Shown piece by piece: positions 51,305 to 60,747 of a stretch of 64,000 nucleotides of DNA. The notes under the pieces were generated by a model. The model saw only the letters and a list, made by a program, of their open reading frames with translations, was not told the DNA's origin and searched no databases. Source of the stretch: a bacterium YEK0313 (GTDB lineage: Bacteria > Pseudomonadota > Alphaproteobacteria > Rhizobiales > Phreatobacteraceae); NCBI GenBank assembly GCA_000751295.2, contig CCMO02000001.1:1537501-1601500 (forward strand), given 5' to 3'. Made by a program: the position numbers and the translations under genes. Numbering within the stretch: position 1 is the stretch's first letter; each line of letters begins with the position of its first letter.

Positions 51305-52333
51305 ATGAAGATCTGCATCTACGGCGCCGGCGCCATCGGCGGCTATCTCGGCGTGATGCTGAAGCGCGGCGGCGCCGACGTGTCGCTGGTCGCCCGCGGC
51401 GCGCATCTGGAGGCGATCAGGGCCGATGGCCTGAAGCTCGTTCTGAAGGACCAGACCTTCGTCGAGCACATGCCGGCGACCAAGGTCGCGGCCGAGCTCG
51501 GGCGCCAGGATGTGGTGATCGTGGCGCTCAAGGCGCACCAGGCCTGGGAGGCGGCCGACGACCTGAAGCCGCTGCTCGGCCCGGACACCATGGTCGTGAC
51601 CGCCCAGAACGGCGTGCCCTGGTGGTATTTCCACGGCCTCGAGGGCGCCTATGCCGACAAGCGCCTCGCCAGCGTCGATCCGGGCGACCGCCAGTGGCGC
51701 GCGATCGGCCCCGAGCGGGCGATCGGCTGCACCGTCTATCCGGCCACCGAGATCGTCGAGCCCGGCGTCGTCAAGCATATCTACGGCGACCAGTTCGGGC
51801 TCGGCGAGCCCGACCGCTCGGAGAGCCCCCGGCTGAAGCGCCTTGCCGCGGCCTTCAGCGCCGGCGGCCTCAGGCCGCGGATCTATCCCGACATCCGCGA
51901 CGACATCTGGATCAAGCTCTGGGGCAATCTCTGCTTCAATCCGATCTCGGCGCTGACCCAGGCGACCCTCGACGTCGTCGCCACCGATCCGCCGACCCGG
52001 GCGCTGTCGCGCAGCATGATGCTGGAGGCCCAGGCCATCGCCGAAACGCTCGGCGTCACCTTCCGCGTCGACGTCGAGCGGCGCATCAACGGCGCGGCCG
52101 GCGTCGGCGCCCACCGTACCTCCATGCTGCAGGATCTCGACAAGGGCCGGCCGCTGGAGATCGACGCCCTGCTCACCGCGGTCCAGGAAATGGGGCGGCT
52201 GACCGCCATTCACACGCCCCATATCGATGCTGTGCTAGGCTTGGTGCAGCAGCTCGGCCGGGTGAAGGGCCTCTATCCGACCTTCCCCGTCGAGACCCCC
52301 ACCGTGGACGCTCCGTTGCTCGCCGCCTCATGA
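51305..52333 (+). CDS. PanE/ApbA-family reductase (2-dehydropantoate 2-reductase-like; oxalyl-CoA reductase candidate)
   Basis: This 342-residue NADPH-dependent reductase has the KICIYGAGAIGGYLGVML cofactor start. ALKAHQAWEAADDLKPLLG lies mid-domain, and a catalytic Lys sits in IWIKLWGNLCFNPISALT. By family it is annotated as ketopantoate reductase. It follows glxR by 42 bases in a glyoxylate operon and no pantothenate genes are near. In Methylobacterium extorquens a PanE homologue (PanE2) reduces oxalyl-CoA to glyoxylate, which fits the frc/oxc cluster nearby. That function is inference. Confidence 0.85.
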   Translation: MKICIYGAGAIGGYLGVMLKRGGADVSLVARGAHLEAIRADGLKLVLKDQTFVEHMPATKVAAELGRQDVVIVALKAHQAWEAADDLKPLLGPDTMVVTAQNGVPWWYFHGLEGAYADKRLASVDPGDRQWRAIGPERAIGCTVYPATEIVEPGVVKHIYGDQFGLGEPDRSESPRLKRLAAAFSAGGLRPRIYPDIRDDIWIKLWGNLCFNPISALTQATLDVVATDPPTRALSRSMMLEAQAIAETLGVTFRVDVERRINGAAGVGAHRTSMLQDLDKGRPLEIDALLTAVQEMGRLTAIHTPHIDAVLGLVQQLGRVKGLYPTFPVETPTVDAPLLAAS

Positions 52334-52403
52334 TGGGCGCGATTCGGCGGAGATTCTCAGGTCCGATCTCCGCCGACCGGCTCAAGGCATTGTGAGGCTC
52401 ACC

Positions 52404-53816
52404 GTGAAAAGACACCGACGCGCAAAAATCGTTGCGACCCTTGGACCCGCAAGCTCGGATGCCGACACCATCCGCCGGCTGTTCGAGGCCGGCGTCGATG
52501 TCTTCCGGCTGAATTTCAGCCATGGCAGCCATGACGACCATCGCGCCCGCCGCGACATCATTCGCGCGCTGGAACGCGAGGCCGACTATCCGATCGCCAT
52601 CCTGCAGGATCTGCAGGGACCGAAGATCCGCCTCGGCAAGGTCCAGGACGGCAAGGTGGCGCTCGCCACCGGCTCGACCATCCGCCTGGTGCTCGACCCC
52701 GGCGGCTCGGATGCCGAGCATCTGCCGCTGCCGCATCCGGAGATCTTCCAGGCGATCATGCCCGGCCACAACCTCCTGATCGACGACGGCAAGGTGCGGC
52801 TCGCCGCCACCGGGATGACCAATGACATGATCGAGGCGCGCGTCGTCACCGGCGGCGTGGTCAGCGACCGCAAGGGCGTCAATCTTCCCGACACGGTGCT
52901 GCAGCTTTCGCCGATCACCCAGAAGGACCGCGACGATCTCGCCTTCGGGCTGGAGCTCGGCGTCGACTGGGTCGCCTTCTCCTTCGTCCAGCGCCCCTCC
53001 GACCTCATCGAGGCGCACCAGCTCGTCGGCGGCCGCGCCGGCGTCATGGCGAAGATCGAAAAGCCCTCGGCCCTCTCCAGCATCGACGACATCATCACGC
53101 TCGCCGATGCGGTGATGGTGGCGCGCGGCGATCTCGGTGTCGAGATCCCGACGGAGGACGTGCCCGGTGCGCAGAAGGACCTGGTGCGCCTTTGCCGGCT
53201 GGCGGCCAAGCCCGTGATCATCGCGACCCAGATGCTGGAATCGATGATCCAGACGCCGACCCCCACCCGCGCCGAGGCATCCGACGTCGCGACCGCCATC
53301 TATGACGGCGCCGATGCGGTGATGCTCTCGGCCGAGAGCGCCTCGGGCCAGTATCCGGTCCAGGCGGTCGAGACCATGGACCGCATCATCCGGCGCACCG
53401 AGCAGCACCATTCCTACCGCGCGGTGATCGAGGCGCTGAAACCGGCCATCGAGCCGCTGCCCCAGCATGCCGTGGCGGCCGCGGCCGCCGAGGTCGCCGA
53501 TGCCATCGGGGCGGCGGCGGTCGTCGCCTTCACCCAGAGCGGCACCACCGCCTACCGCATCGCCCGCCAGCGCTCGGCCGTGCCGATCCTCGGCCTGACC
53601 CCGCACGAGCAGACCGCGCGGCGGCTGGCGCTGCTCTGGGGCACCTACAGCACGCGTTCGGACGAGGTCACCGACTATACCGAAATGGTCGACCAGGCGG
53701 TCGCCCAGGCGCTGGCCGCCGACTACGTCAAGCCGGGCGAGACCCTGGTGGTCGTCGCCGGCGTGCCGTTCGGCCAGGCCGGCAGCACCAACAATCTGAG
53801 GGTGGTGACGGCCTGA
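52404..53816 (+). CDS. pyk: Pyruvate kinase
   Basis: This 470-residue glycolytic enzyme makes pyruvate and ATP from phosphoenolpyruvate. RRAKIVATLGPASSDADTIR, DVFRLNFSHGSHDDHRA and QDLQGPKIRLG lie at the start. MAKIEKPSALSSIDDII carries the catalytic Lys, and MVARGDLGVEIP and TQMLESMIQTPTPTRAE follow. The GTG at 52404 has GAGG six bases before it; a GTG at 52392 is an alternative. It follows the PanE-like gene on the same strand and joins glycerate-derived carbon to central metabolism. Confidence 0.95.
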   Translation: MKRHRRAKIVATLGPASSDADTIRRLFEAGVDVFRLNFSHGSHDDHRARRDIIRALEREADYPIAILQDLQGPKIRLGKVQDGKVALATGSTIRLVLDPGGSDAEHLPLPHPEIFQAIMPGHNLLIDDGKVRLAATGMTNDMIEARVVTGGVVSDRKGVNLPDTVLQLSPITQKDRDDLAFGLELGVDWVAFSFVQRPSDLIEAHQLVGGRAGVMAKIEKPSALSSIDDIITLADAVMVARGDLGVEIPTEDVPGAQKDLVRLCRLAAKPVIIATQMLESMIQTPTPTRAEASDVATAIYDGADAVMLSAESASGQYPVQAVETMDRIIRRTEQHHSYRAVIEALKPAIEPLPQHAVAAAAAEVADAIGAAAVVAFTQSGTTAYRIARQRSAVPILGLTPHEQTARRLALLWGTYSTRSDEVTDYTEMVDQAVAQALAADYVKPGETLVVVAGVPFGQAGSTNNLRVVTA

Positions 53817-53862
53817 TCCAGCAAGCGATCGAAACGGCCGCCGCGGACACAAGGGAGAGATC

Positions 53863-54684
53863 ATGTCCAGCACTGATGTCCGGCCGGCGGCCGGGACCGA
53901 CGGGCGCCCGGCCGCCCGCTGGCTGCGCTTCACGCGCGGCGGGCGCGACGGCTTCGGCACGCTGGCCGACAGGACCATCACGGTTCACGCCGGCTGCATG
54001 TTCTCCGGCTCGGCGCCGACCGGCGACACGCTGGACCTCGCCGAGGTCACGCTGCTCGCGCCGGTGACGCCGTCGAAGATCATCGCGCTCTGGAACAATT
54101 TCCATGCGCTGGCCGCCAAGCTCGCCGTGCCCGTGCCGCCCGAGCCGCTCTATCTGATGAAGGCCCCCTCCTCCATCACGGCTCATGGCGCAACGGTCAG
54201 CCGGCCCGCCTCCTATGGCGGCCGGGTCGTCTATGAGGGCGAGCTCGGCATCGTCATCGGCCGCGCCTGCAGCGCCGTCAGTACGGCCGAGGCCGGCGCC
54301 TGCATCTTCGGCTATACCTGCGTCAATGATTTCACCGCGCTCGACCTGATCAATGCCGACCCGACCTTCTCGCAATGGGTCCGGGCCAAGAGCTTCGACG
54401 GCTTCGGCCCGTTCGGGCCGGTGGTCGCAACCGGCCTCGCGCCGGAAGGCCTCACCGTGCGCACCCTGCTCGACGGCGAGGAACGGCAGAACTATCCGGT
54501 CGCCGACATGATCTTCAAGCCGCACGAACTGGTCAGCCGGATCTCGCACGACATGACGCTGCTGCCGGGCGACCTCATCTGCTGCGGCACTTCGCTCGGC
54601 GTGGGCACGATCAAGCCGCGCGCGAGCACGATCGAGGTCAGCATCGACGGCATCGGCACGCTGACCAACGGTTTCCTGCAATAG
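53863..54684 (+). CDS. Fumarylacetoacetate hydrolase family protein
   Basis: This 273-residue FAH-fold enzyme has the KIIALWNNFHALAAKL entry segment and YEGELGIVIGRACS with metal-binding acidic residues. FGYTCVNDFTALDLI, AKSFDGFGPFGPVV and GTSLGVGTIKPR follow. Members hydrolyse or decarboxylate oxo-acids, for example acylpyruvases or oxaloacetate decarboxylases. Which reaction applies here is unknown; the position after pyruvate kinase hints at a C3/C4 keto acid. It has AAGGGAGA upstream of the ATG. Confidence 0.9.
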   Translation: MSSTDVRPAAGTDGRPAARWLRFTRGGRDGFGTLADRTITVHAGCMFSGSAPTGDTLDLAEVTLLAPVTPSKIIALWNNFHALAAKLAVPVPPEPLYLMKAPSSITAHGATVSRPASYGGRVVYEGELGIVIGRACSAVSTAEAGACIFGYTCVNDFTALDLINADPTFSQWVRAKSFDGFGPFGPVVATGLAPEGLTVRTLLDGEERQNYPVADMIFKPHELVSRISHDMTLLPGDLICCGTSLGVGTIKPRASTIEVSIDGIGTLTNGFLQ

Positions 54685-54710
54685 TATGCGCGCGGCATGA
54701 AGGTTGGCCG

Positions 54711-54755
54711 TCCTTCGAGGCCGCGCCGAGGCGCGCGGCTACCTCAGGATGAGGC
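54711..54755. repeat. Dispersed palindromic repeat, copy 2
   Basis: TCCTTCGAGG at 54711-54720, a GC-rich centre, and CCTCAGGATGAGG ending near 54754 form an intergenic repeat unit. It matches the reverse complement of the unit at 54836-54880 in its CGAGGC and CCTCA-ATGAGG parts. Confidence 0.65.
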
Positions 54756-54835
54756 GTGTCGTGTGCTGTATCCGTGTGGTGCGGGCATGAACCCGGCGCA
54801 GGGAGTTGCATGTGCGAGCGTGATTCAGCGCGCGA

Positions 54836-54880
54836 CATTCCTCATGGTGAGGAGCGCGCATGGCGAGCCTCGACCACGAC
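54836..54880. repeat. Dispersed palindromic repeat, copy 3
   Basis: The first 21 bases (54836-54856, CATTCCTCATGGTGAGGAGC and one more G) are identical to 23227-23247. A similar right half CCTCGACCACG follows. Two copies 31 kb apart with such identity mark a repeat family. Confidence 0.75.
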
Positions 54881-54972
54881 CGGCATGTCTGCAAGACGCA
54901 TCCTGATCTCGCCGCTGCCAAACTCAGCCGCGGCTCGATCGACCGCTGCGACGCAGTTCAAGACTGATCCGC

Positions 54973-55698
54973 TCAGTCGAAGATGTCGGCATGTTCCTCG
55001 ACATAGGCGGCAAGGCCCAGCGTGTGGTCGCGCGAGCGCTGTTCGGCGAGCGCCACGTCGCGCTGCTCCAGCGCCTCGATGATCTTCAGGTGGTCGACGA
55101 TCGAACGGCTCGCCCGGTCGTCGCGGCCGATCGTCATCTGCCGGATGCCGCGCACGTGCAGCAAGAGGTTGTTGGTCATGTCGATCAGGAGCTGCGAGCG
55201 GCTAAGCCCGATCAGCGTCTGATGGAAGACGATATTGGCCGAGGAATATTCGCTGACATGCTCGGCGGGCTTGTGGCCCTCGTTGAAGTCCTTGAACAGG
55301 GTGCGCAGCTTGGCGATCTCGGCATCGGTCGCCCGTTCCACCACCAGGCGCGCCGCCATGCTCTCGAGGGCGGCCCAGGCCTGGATCATCTCCACGACCT
55401 CGTTCTTGGTCTTCTTCAGCACGACGATGCCGCGCCGCGGCAGCGACTTGACGAAACCTTCCTGCTCCAGCATGGCCACCGCCTCGCGCACCGGCGTGCG
55501 GCTGACGCCCAGGCGCTCGGACAGCTGGCGTTCGTCGATCCAGGTCGGCTCGCGCGAGCCATAGATGTCCATGTTGATGATGGCGTTCTTCAGCGCACCA
55601 TAGACCTTGGTCTTGAACGTCTCCTCCGGCGCGAAACGTTCCAGCACCAGATTGGGCCCCGACACGTCGGGCGCGGTGACGCGGGTGGTGGCTTTCAA
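54973..55698 (-). CDS. GntR-family regulator, FCD subgroup
   Basis: This 241-residue regulator has a winged helix (about 28-95; DERQLSERLGVSRTPVREAVAMLEQEGFV). An all-helical FCD ligand domain follows (about 105-230), with metal-type His residues in NIVFHQTL and VDHLKIIEAL. The end HTLGLAAYVEEHADIFD closely matches the partial regulator at the right edge of the window. The start is a TTG at 55698. It lies downstream of sucD and probably controls the sucCD/CoA-ligase or oxalate genes; an upstream TGGTGTACCA may be its own site. Confidence 0.9.
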   Translation of the reverse strand: MKATTRVTAPDVSGPNLVLERFAPEETFKTKVYGALKNAIINMDIYGSREPTWIDERQLSERLGVSRTPVREAVAMLEQEGFVKSLPRRGIVVLKKTKNEVVEMIQAWAALESMAARLVVERATDAEIAKLRTLFKDFNEGHKPAEHVSEYSSANIVFHQTLIGLSRSQLLIDMTNNLLLHVRGIRQMTIGRDDRASRSIVDHLKIIEALEQRDVALAEQRSRDHTLGLAAYVEEHADIFD

Positions 55699-55751
55699 CG
55701 GTCCTACTCCATCGGCAAGGGGCTACCGCAGCAGCGGCGGCGTTTCGCCGA

Positions 55752-55761
55752 TGGTGTACCA
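55752..55761. promoter_or_regulatory. Candidate GntR operator upstream of the GntR gene
   Basis: TGGTGTACCA is a near-perfect palindrome of the TGGT-N2-ACCA type used by FCD/GntR regulators. It lies 54 bases upstream of the GntR start codon in the gap after sucD. It suits autoregulation; binding is inferred. Confidence 0.5.
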
Positions 55762-55948
55762 GATGCCTGGGGGCCGGCGAAATCCCCGTCTCCGTGCAGT
55801 TTCGCACGCTATTGCAGTTTTATTGCGTGATTTTGCCGCGGCCAGGGCCATGCGACCGGCAAGGTCCGCCGCCCCGCCGGTCGCACGGCGCGCCGGTCGG
55901 CCCCATCGGGCCGCCGGCGCGGATGGATCTGGCTGCGTCAGAGCCGGG

Positions 55949-56881
55949 TCAGAACGACCATTCGATCTCGGTGCTGCGCTCGCCCCGCGCCGTCGGATCG
56001 CCCTTCAGCACGTCGACGAGGGTCTTGCCGAGGCGGGCCGGCGAGGGCGAGACGCGGATGCCGGCCGCTTCCATGGCGGCGATCTTGTCCTCGGCGCCGC
56101 CCTTGCCGCCGGAGATGATCGCGCCGGCATGGCCCATGCGCCGGCCGGGAGGCGCCGTGCGCCCGGCGATGAAGCCGACCATCGGCTTGCTTCGCCCGCG
56201 CTTGGCCTCGTCCTTGATGAACTGCGCCGCGTCCTCCTCGGCCGAGCCGCCGATCTCGCCGATCATCACGATCGACGAGGTCTTCGGGTCGGCCAGGAAC
56301 ATTTCCAGCATGTCGATGAACTCGGTGCCCTTCACCGGGTCGCCGCCGATGCCGACCGCCGTGGTCTGGCCGAGGCCTTCCTGGCTGGTCTGGAACACCG
56401 CCTCATAGGTCAGCGTGCCCGAGCGCGAGACGATGCCGACGCTGCCCTTGCGGAAGATGTTGGCCGGCATGATGCCGATCTTCGATTCGCCGGCGGTGAC
56501 GATGCCCGGGCAGTTGGGCCCGATCAGCCGCGACTTGGAGCCGTCCAACGCGCGCTTCACCCGGATCATGTCCTGCACCGGGATGCCCTCGGTGATGCAG
56601 ACGATCAGCGGGATCTCCGCATTGATCGCCTCGAGGATCGCGTCCGCCGCACCCGGCGGCGGCACGTAGATGACGCTTGCCTGGGCGCCCGTCGCGTCGC
56701 GCGCCTCGACCACCGTGTTGAACACAGGGAGGTCGAGATGGGTCTGGCCGCCCTTGCCCGGCGCGACGCCGCCGACCATGCGTGTGCCATAGGCGATCGC
56801 CTGCTCGGAATGGAACGTGCCGTTCTTGCCGGTGAAGCCCTGGCAGATGACCTTGGTGTTCCTGTTGATGAGAATGGCCAT
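55949..56881 (-). CDS. sucD: Succinate-CoA ligase alpha subunit
   Basis: This 310-residue CoA-binding subunit starts MAILINRNTKVICQGFTGKNG. It shows IGPNCPGIVTAGESKIGIMP and the phosphohistidine segment GRRMGHAGAIISGGKGGAED, with full family length. With sucC upstream it makes an acyl-CoA and nucleoside diphosphate. The surroundings (CoA ligase, frc, oxc) suggest a dedicated copy rather than the citric-acid-cycle pair, which normally sits beside sucAB or mdh. The substrate could be succinate or another C4/C2 acid. Confidence 0.92.
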   Translation of the reverse strand: MAILINRNTKVICQGFTGKNGTFHSEQAIAYGTRMVGGVAPGKGGQTHLDLPVFNTVVEARDATGAQASVIYVPPPGAADAILEAINAEIPLIVCITEGIPVQDMIRVKRALDGSKSRLIGPNCPGIVTAGESKIGIMPANIFRKGSVGIVSRSGTLTYEAVFQTSQEGLGQTTAVGIGGDPVKGTEFIDMLEMFLADPKTSSIVMIGEIGGSAEEDAAQFIKDEAKRGRSKPMVGFIAGRTAPPGRRMGHAGAIISGGKGGAEDKIAAMEAAGIRVSPSPARLGKTLVDVLKGDPTARGERSTEIEWSF

Positions 56882-56898
56882 GATGCTCGCCCCTCCTC

Positions 56899-58098
<1,200 letters not shown>

Positions 58099-58202
58099 GA
58101 CGTGTCTCTCAGCGTTTGAAGGAGACAGGCGCCGTCAGCCGGCGCCGGCCATGGCTGTCGGTTCGGGGCGATCCGCCCACCCGCCGGCACAGCTTCGCCG
58201 TG

Positions 58203-58228
58203 CTCCCTCCCCGGGGCCGGGGAGGGAG
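58203..58228. repeat. Strong intergenic palindrome upstream of sucC
   Basis: CTCCCTCCCCGG at 58203-58214 is mirrored by CCGGGGAGGGAG at 58217-58228 with two bases between. There is no T-run after it on the minus strand. It may be a processing or partial-termination structure between the ligase gene and sucC, or a dispersed repeat. Confidence 0.65.
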
Positions 58229-58264
58229 GGCTTCGTCGCCATGCGCTGCGGATCGGAGCGTGCG

Positions 58265-60442
58265 TCAGGCCTTGATGAGGCCGGCGGCGCGCGCCCACTT
58301 GTATTTGGCGCCGAGCACCTCGACGGGCGTTTCCGTCGTATAGGGATAGGCGACGATGCCGTGATCGTAGAGTTCCTCGCAGGCCTGCTCCACCTCGGTG
58401 TCGCCGACCAGCGAGGCCACGATCGGCTTGTCGATGCCCTTCGCCCGCGCTTCGGTGACCACCTCGATCATCTTGTCGGCGAAGACCAGCGGCGGCGTCA
58501 CGATCGTGTGCCAATAGCCCAGGATGAGGGCATGGATGCGCTCATCCGAAAGTCCGAGCCGGACGGTGTTTTGATAGGTGATCGGCGGCTCGCCGCCGGT
58601 GATGTCGACCGGGTTGCCGGCGGCGCCGAAGGGCGGGATGAACTTGCGGAAGGCCGCGTCGAGATCGTCGGGCATCTTCATCAAGGTCAGGCCGTTGTCG
58701 AAGCAGGCGTCCGACAGGAGCACGCCCGATCCGCCCGCGCCGGTGATGATCAGCACGTTCTCGCCTTTCGGCGCCGGCAGCACCTGGACGCCGCGGGCAT
58801 ATTCCAGCATGCCGCGCAGGGACGGCGCGCGGATCACGCCCGAGGCCTTCAGCACGTCGTCATAGATCTTGTCGTTGCCGGCGAGCGCGCCGGTATGGGA
58901 AGCCGCCGCCTTGGCGCCATAGGCGGTGCGGCCGGCTTTCAGCATGATCACCGGCTTCTTCTTGGATACCCGCTCGGCGACCTCCGAGAAGGCACGCCCG
59001 TCCTTCAGGTCCTCGCAATGCATGGCGATGACCTGGGTGTTCGGGTCCTGCTCGAAGAAGGTCAGCAGGTCGTCCTCGTCGATGTCGGACTTGTTGCCGA
59101 GGCCGACGATCGAGGAAACGCCCATCTTGGTCGAGCGGGCGAAGCCGATGATCGACATGCCGACGCCGCCGGACTGCGACGACAGCGCCGCCTTGCCCTT
59201 CACGTCGAAGGCCGTGCAGAAGGTCGCGCAGAGATTTTCCGGCGTATAGTAGAAGCCGTAGATGTTCGGGCCCATGATGCGCACATTGTTCTTGCGCGCG
59301 GTGGCCAGCAGCTCGTCCTGCAGGGCCTGATTGTTGGTCTCCGCGAAGCCCGAGGGGATCATGACCGCGCCGGGAATGCCCTTGCGGCCGACCTCGTCCA
59401 TGGCGGCGACGCAGAGATTGGCCGGCACGGCGAAGACGGCCACGTCGATCTCGCCGGGATAGTCGAGCACCGACTTGTAGGCCTTGATGTCGAGGATCGA
59501 GTCGGCCTTCGGATGGACGGGCACGATGGTGCCCTTGTAGCCGCCGTTGATCAGGTTCTTCATCACCGAATTGCCGATCTTGCCGGTTTCGTTGGAAGCA
59601 CCGATCACCGCCACTGCCTTCGGGTGGAAGATGCGGTTCATCGCGGTGACGATCGCGCCCTGATCCGGTCGGAACCGCTCGACGCGCGGCTGGAAATTGC
59701 AGACGATGCGGGCATCGACCGCGGTCGCGCCCGACCTGGTCGCGAAGACCGGGTTGAGGTCGAGCTCCTCGATTTCGGGGAAGTCGTCGAGCAGCGCCGA
59801 GACCTGGACCAGGATCTGCGCCAGCGCCTCACGGTCGACCGGATCGCCGCCGCGCACGCCGTCGAGCACTTCCTTCGCCTTGATCGAGCCGATCATGTCC
59901 AGCGCCTGGGCCCGGGTGACAGGCGCGAGGCGGAAGGTGAGGTCCTTCAGCACCTCGACCAGGATGCCGCCGAGGCCGAAGGCGACGAGCTTGCCGAAGG
60001 ACGGATCGGTGATCGCGCCGACCAGGGTCTCGGTCGCGCCGGAGGGCAGCATCTGCTGCACCTGCACGCCCTCGATCTTGGCGTCGGCCTTGTATTTGCG
60101 GGCATTGGCCAGAATGGTGTCATAGGCGGAGCGCGCATCGGCATCGGTCTTGACGCCGACGATGACGCCGCCGGCGTCGGTCTTGTGCAGGATGTCGGCC
60201 GAAACGATCTTCATGACGACCGGATAGCCCATGCCGGAGGCAAGGCTTGCCGCCTGCTCGGCCGAAGTGGCGAGGCCTTCCTTGGGCAGGGGAATGTCGT
60301 AGGCGTCGCAGACGAGCTTGGCCTCGGGGGCGGTCAGGCCGGTACGGCCGTCCGCTTTGACCGCATCGAGCACCTTGCGCACGGTGGCCTTGTCGGCGGC
60401 GGCGGTGGCTTGGTCGATCCGTACGGCAGCTTGGGTCACCAT
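58265..60442 (-). CDS. Fused NDP-forming acyl-CoA ligase (acetate-CoA ligase family)
   Basis: This 725-residue single-chain acyl-CoA synthetase joins an acid to CoA with ATP, forming ADP. An ATP-grasp domain comes first (about 30-240; YPVVMKIVSADILHKTDAGG). The CoA-binding fold begins near AVAVIGASNETGKIGNSVM, and the ligase part carries the phosphohistidine region AAASHTGALAGNDKIYDD. The beta-then-alpha order is the reverse of the better-known AcdA/Pat-like chains. It begins the transcript ligase-sucC-sucD behind GGGAGGA. Given frc and oxc just upstream, oxalate or formate is a plausible substrate, but unproven. Confidence 0.88.
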   Translation of the reverse strand: MVTQAAVRIDQATAAADKATVRKVLDAVKADGRTGLTAPEAKLVCDAYDIPLPKEGLATSAEQAASLASGMGYPVVMKIVSADILHKTDAGGVIVGVKTDADARSAYDTILANARKYKADAKIEGVQVQQMLPSGATETLVGAITDPSFGKLVAFGLGGILVEVLKDLTFRLAPVTRAQALDMIGSIKAKEVLDGVRGGDPVDREALAQILVQVSALLDDFPEIEELDLNPVFATRSGATAVDARIVCNFQPRVERFRPDQGAIVTAMNRIFHPKAVAVIGASNETGKIGNSVMKNLINGGYKGTIVPVHPKADSILDIKAYKSVLDYPGEIDVAVFAVPANLCVAAMDEVGRKGIPGAVMIPSGFAETNNQALQDELLATARKNNVRIMGPNIYGFYYTPENLCATFCTAFDVKGKAALSSQSGGVGMSIIGFARSTKMGVSSIVGLGNKSDIDEDDLLTFFEQDPNTQVIAMHCEDLKDGRAFSEVAERVSKKKPVIMLKAGRTAYGAKAAASHTGALAGNDKIYDDVLKASGVIRAPSLRGMLEYARGVQVLPAPKGENVLIITGAGGSGVLLSDACFDNGLTLMKMPDDLDAAFRKFIPPFGAAGNPVDITGGEPPITYQNTVRLGLSDERIHALILGYWHTIVTPPLVFADKMIEVVTEARAKGIDKPIVASLVGDTEVEQACEELYDHGIVAYPYTTETPVEVLGAKYKWARAAGLIKA

Positions 60443-60539
60443 TGTGGGGTTCCTCCCGTGGATGTTTTTTCGGCCGATCCACAGTCGCGCCTGGCGGGAC
60501 TAACCGCAGGTTCGCTGCGTTCTCATTGGCGTATGGTAT

Positions 60540-60551
60540 TTGGCATGCCAA
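60540..60551. promoter_or_regulatory. Perfect 12-base palindrome, candidate GntR operator
   Basis: TTGGCATGCCAA is a perfect palindrome whose TGG-N4-CCA frame resembles TGGTGTACCA upstream of the GntR gene. It lies in the ligase promoter region. It may link the operon to one of the two FCD regulators. Confidence 0.55.
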
Positions 60552-60678
60552 TCATCGCCACTGTCAAGAGCCTCGCCGGCTCGCAGGGGACTTTTTGCAT
60601 CCAACGCGGTGGCATGGTCGCGGCGGGTGGATGCGAACGGCCTCGCGCGGACCGCGAGGCCGGACAATGACGCTGGAG

Positions 60679-60712
60679 AAAAAAGGACGGGCCCCTTGCG
60701 GAGGGCCCGCCC
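60679..60712 (-). terminator. Rho-independent terminator after frc
   Basis: On the minus strand GCGGGCCC pairs with GGGCCCGT around a short loop and is followed by CCTTTTTT. It lies about 35 bases past the frc stop and should end the oxc-frc transcript. Confidence 0.88.
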
Positions 60713-60747
60713 CAGTCGGGCTTTTGCCGGTCGTGGCGGGCGAGGGA

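Larger units (their letters stand above)
54685..54972. other. Gene-free stretch with two copies of a dispersed repeat
   Basis: No credible gene lies in these 288 bases between the convergent FAH-family and GntR genes. It carries a dispersed palindromic repeat twice, in opposite orientation (about 54711-54755 and 54836-54880). Confidence 0.7.
60443..60747 (-). promoter_or_regulatory. Promoter region of the CoA ligase operon
   Basis: This 305-base gap between frc and the ligase gene has no gene. It contains the frc terminator (60679-60712) and a perfect palindrome TTGGCATGCCAA at 60540-60551, about 98 bases upstream of the ligase start. A new transcript must begin here. ATGGTATT lies directly beside the palindrome. 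Confidence 0.6.

Noticed and set aside
49205..52222. 1005-residue minus-strand frame
   Set aside because: Antisense to gcl, hyi, glxR and the PanE-like gene; no domain seen in the translation.
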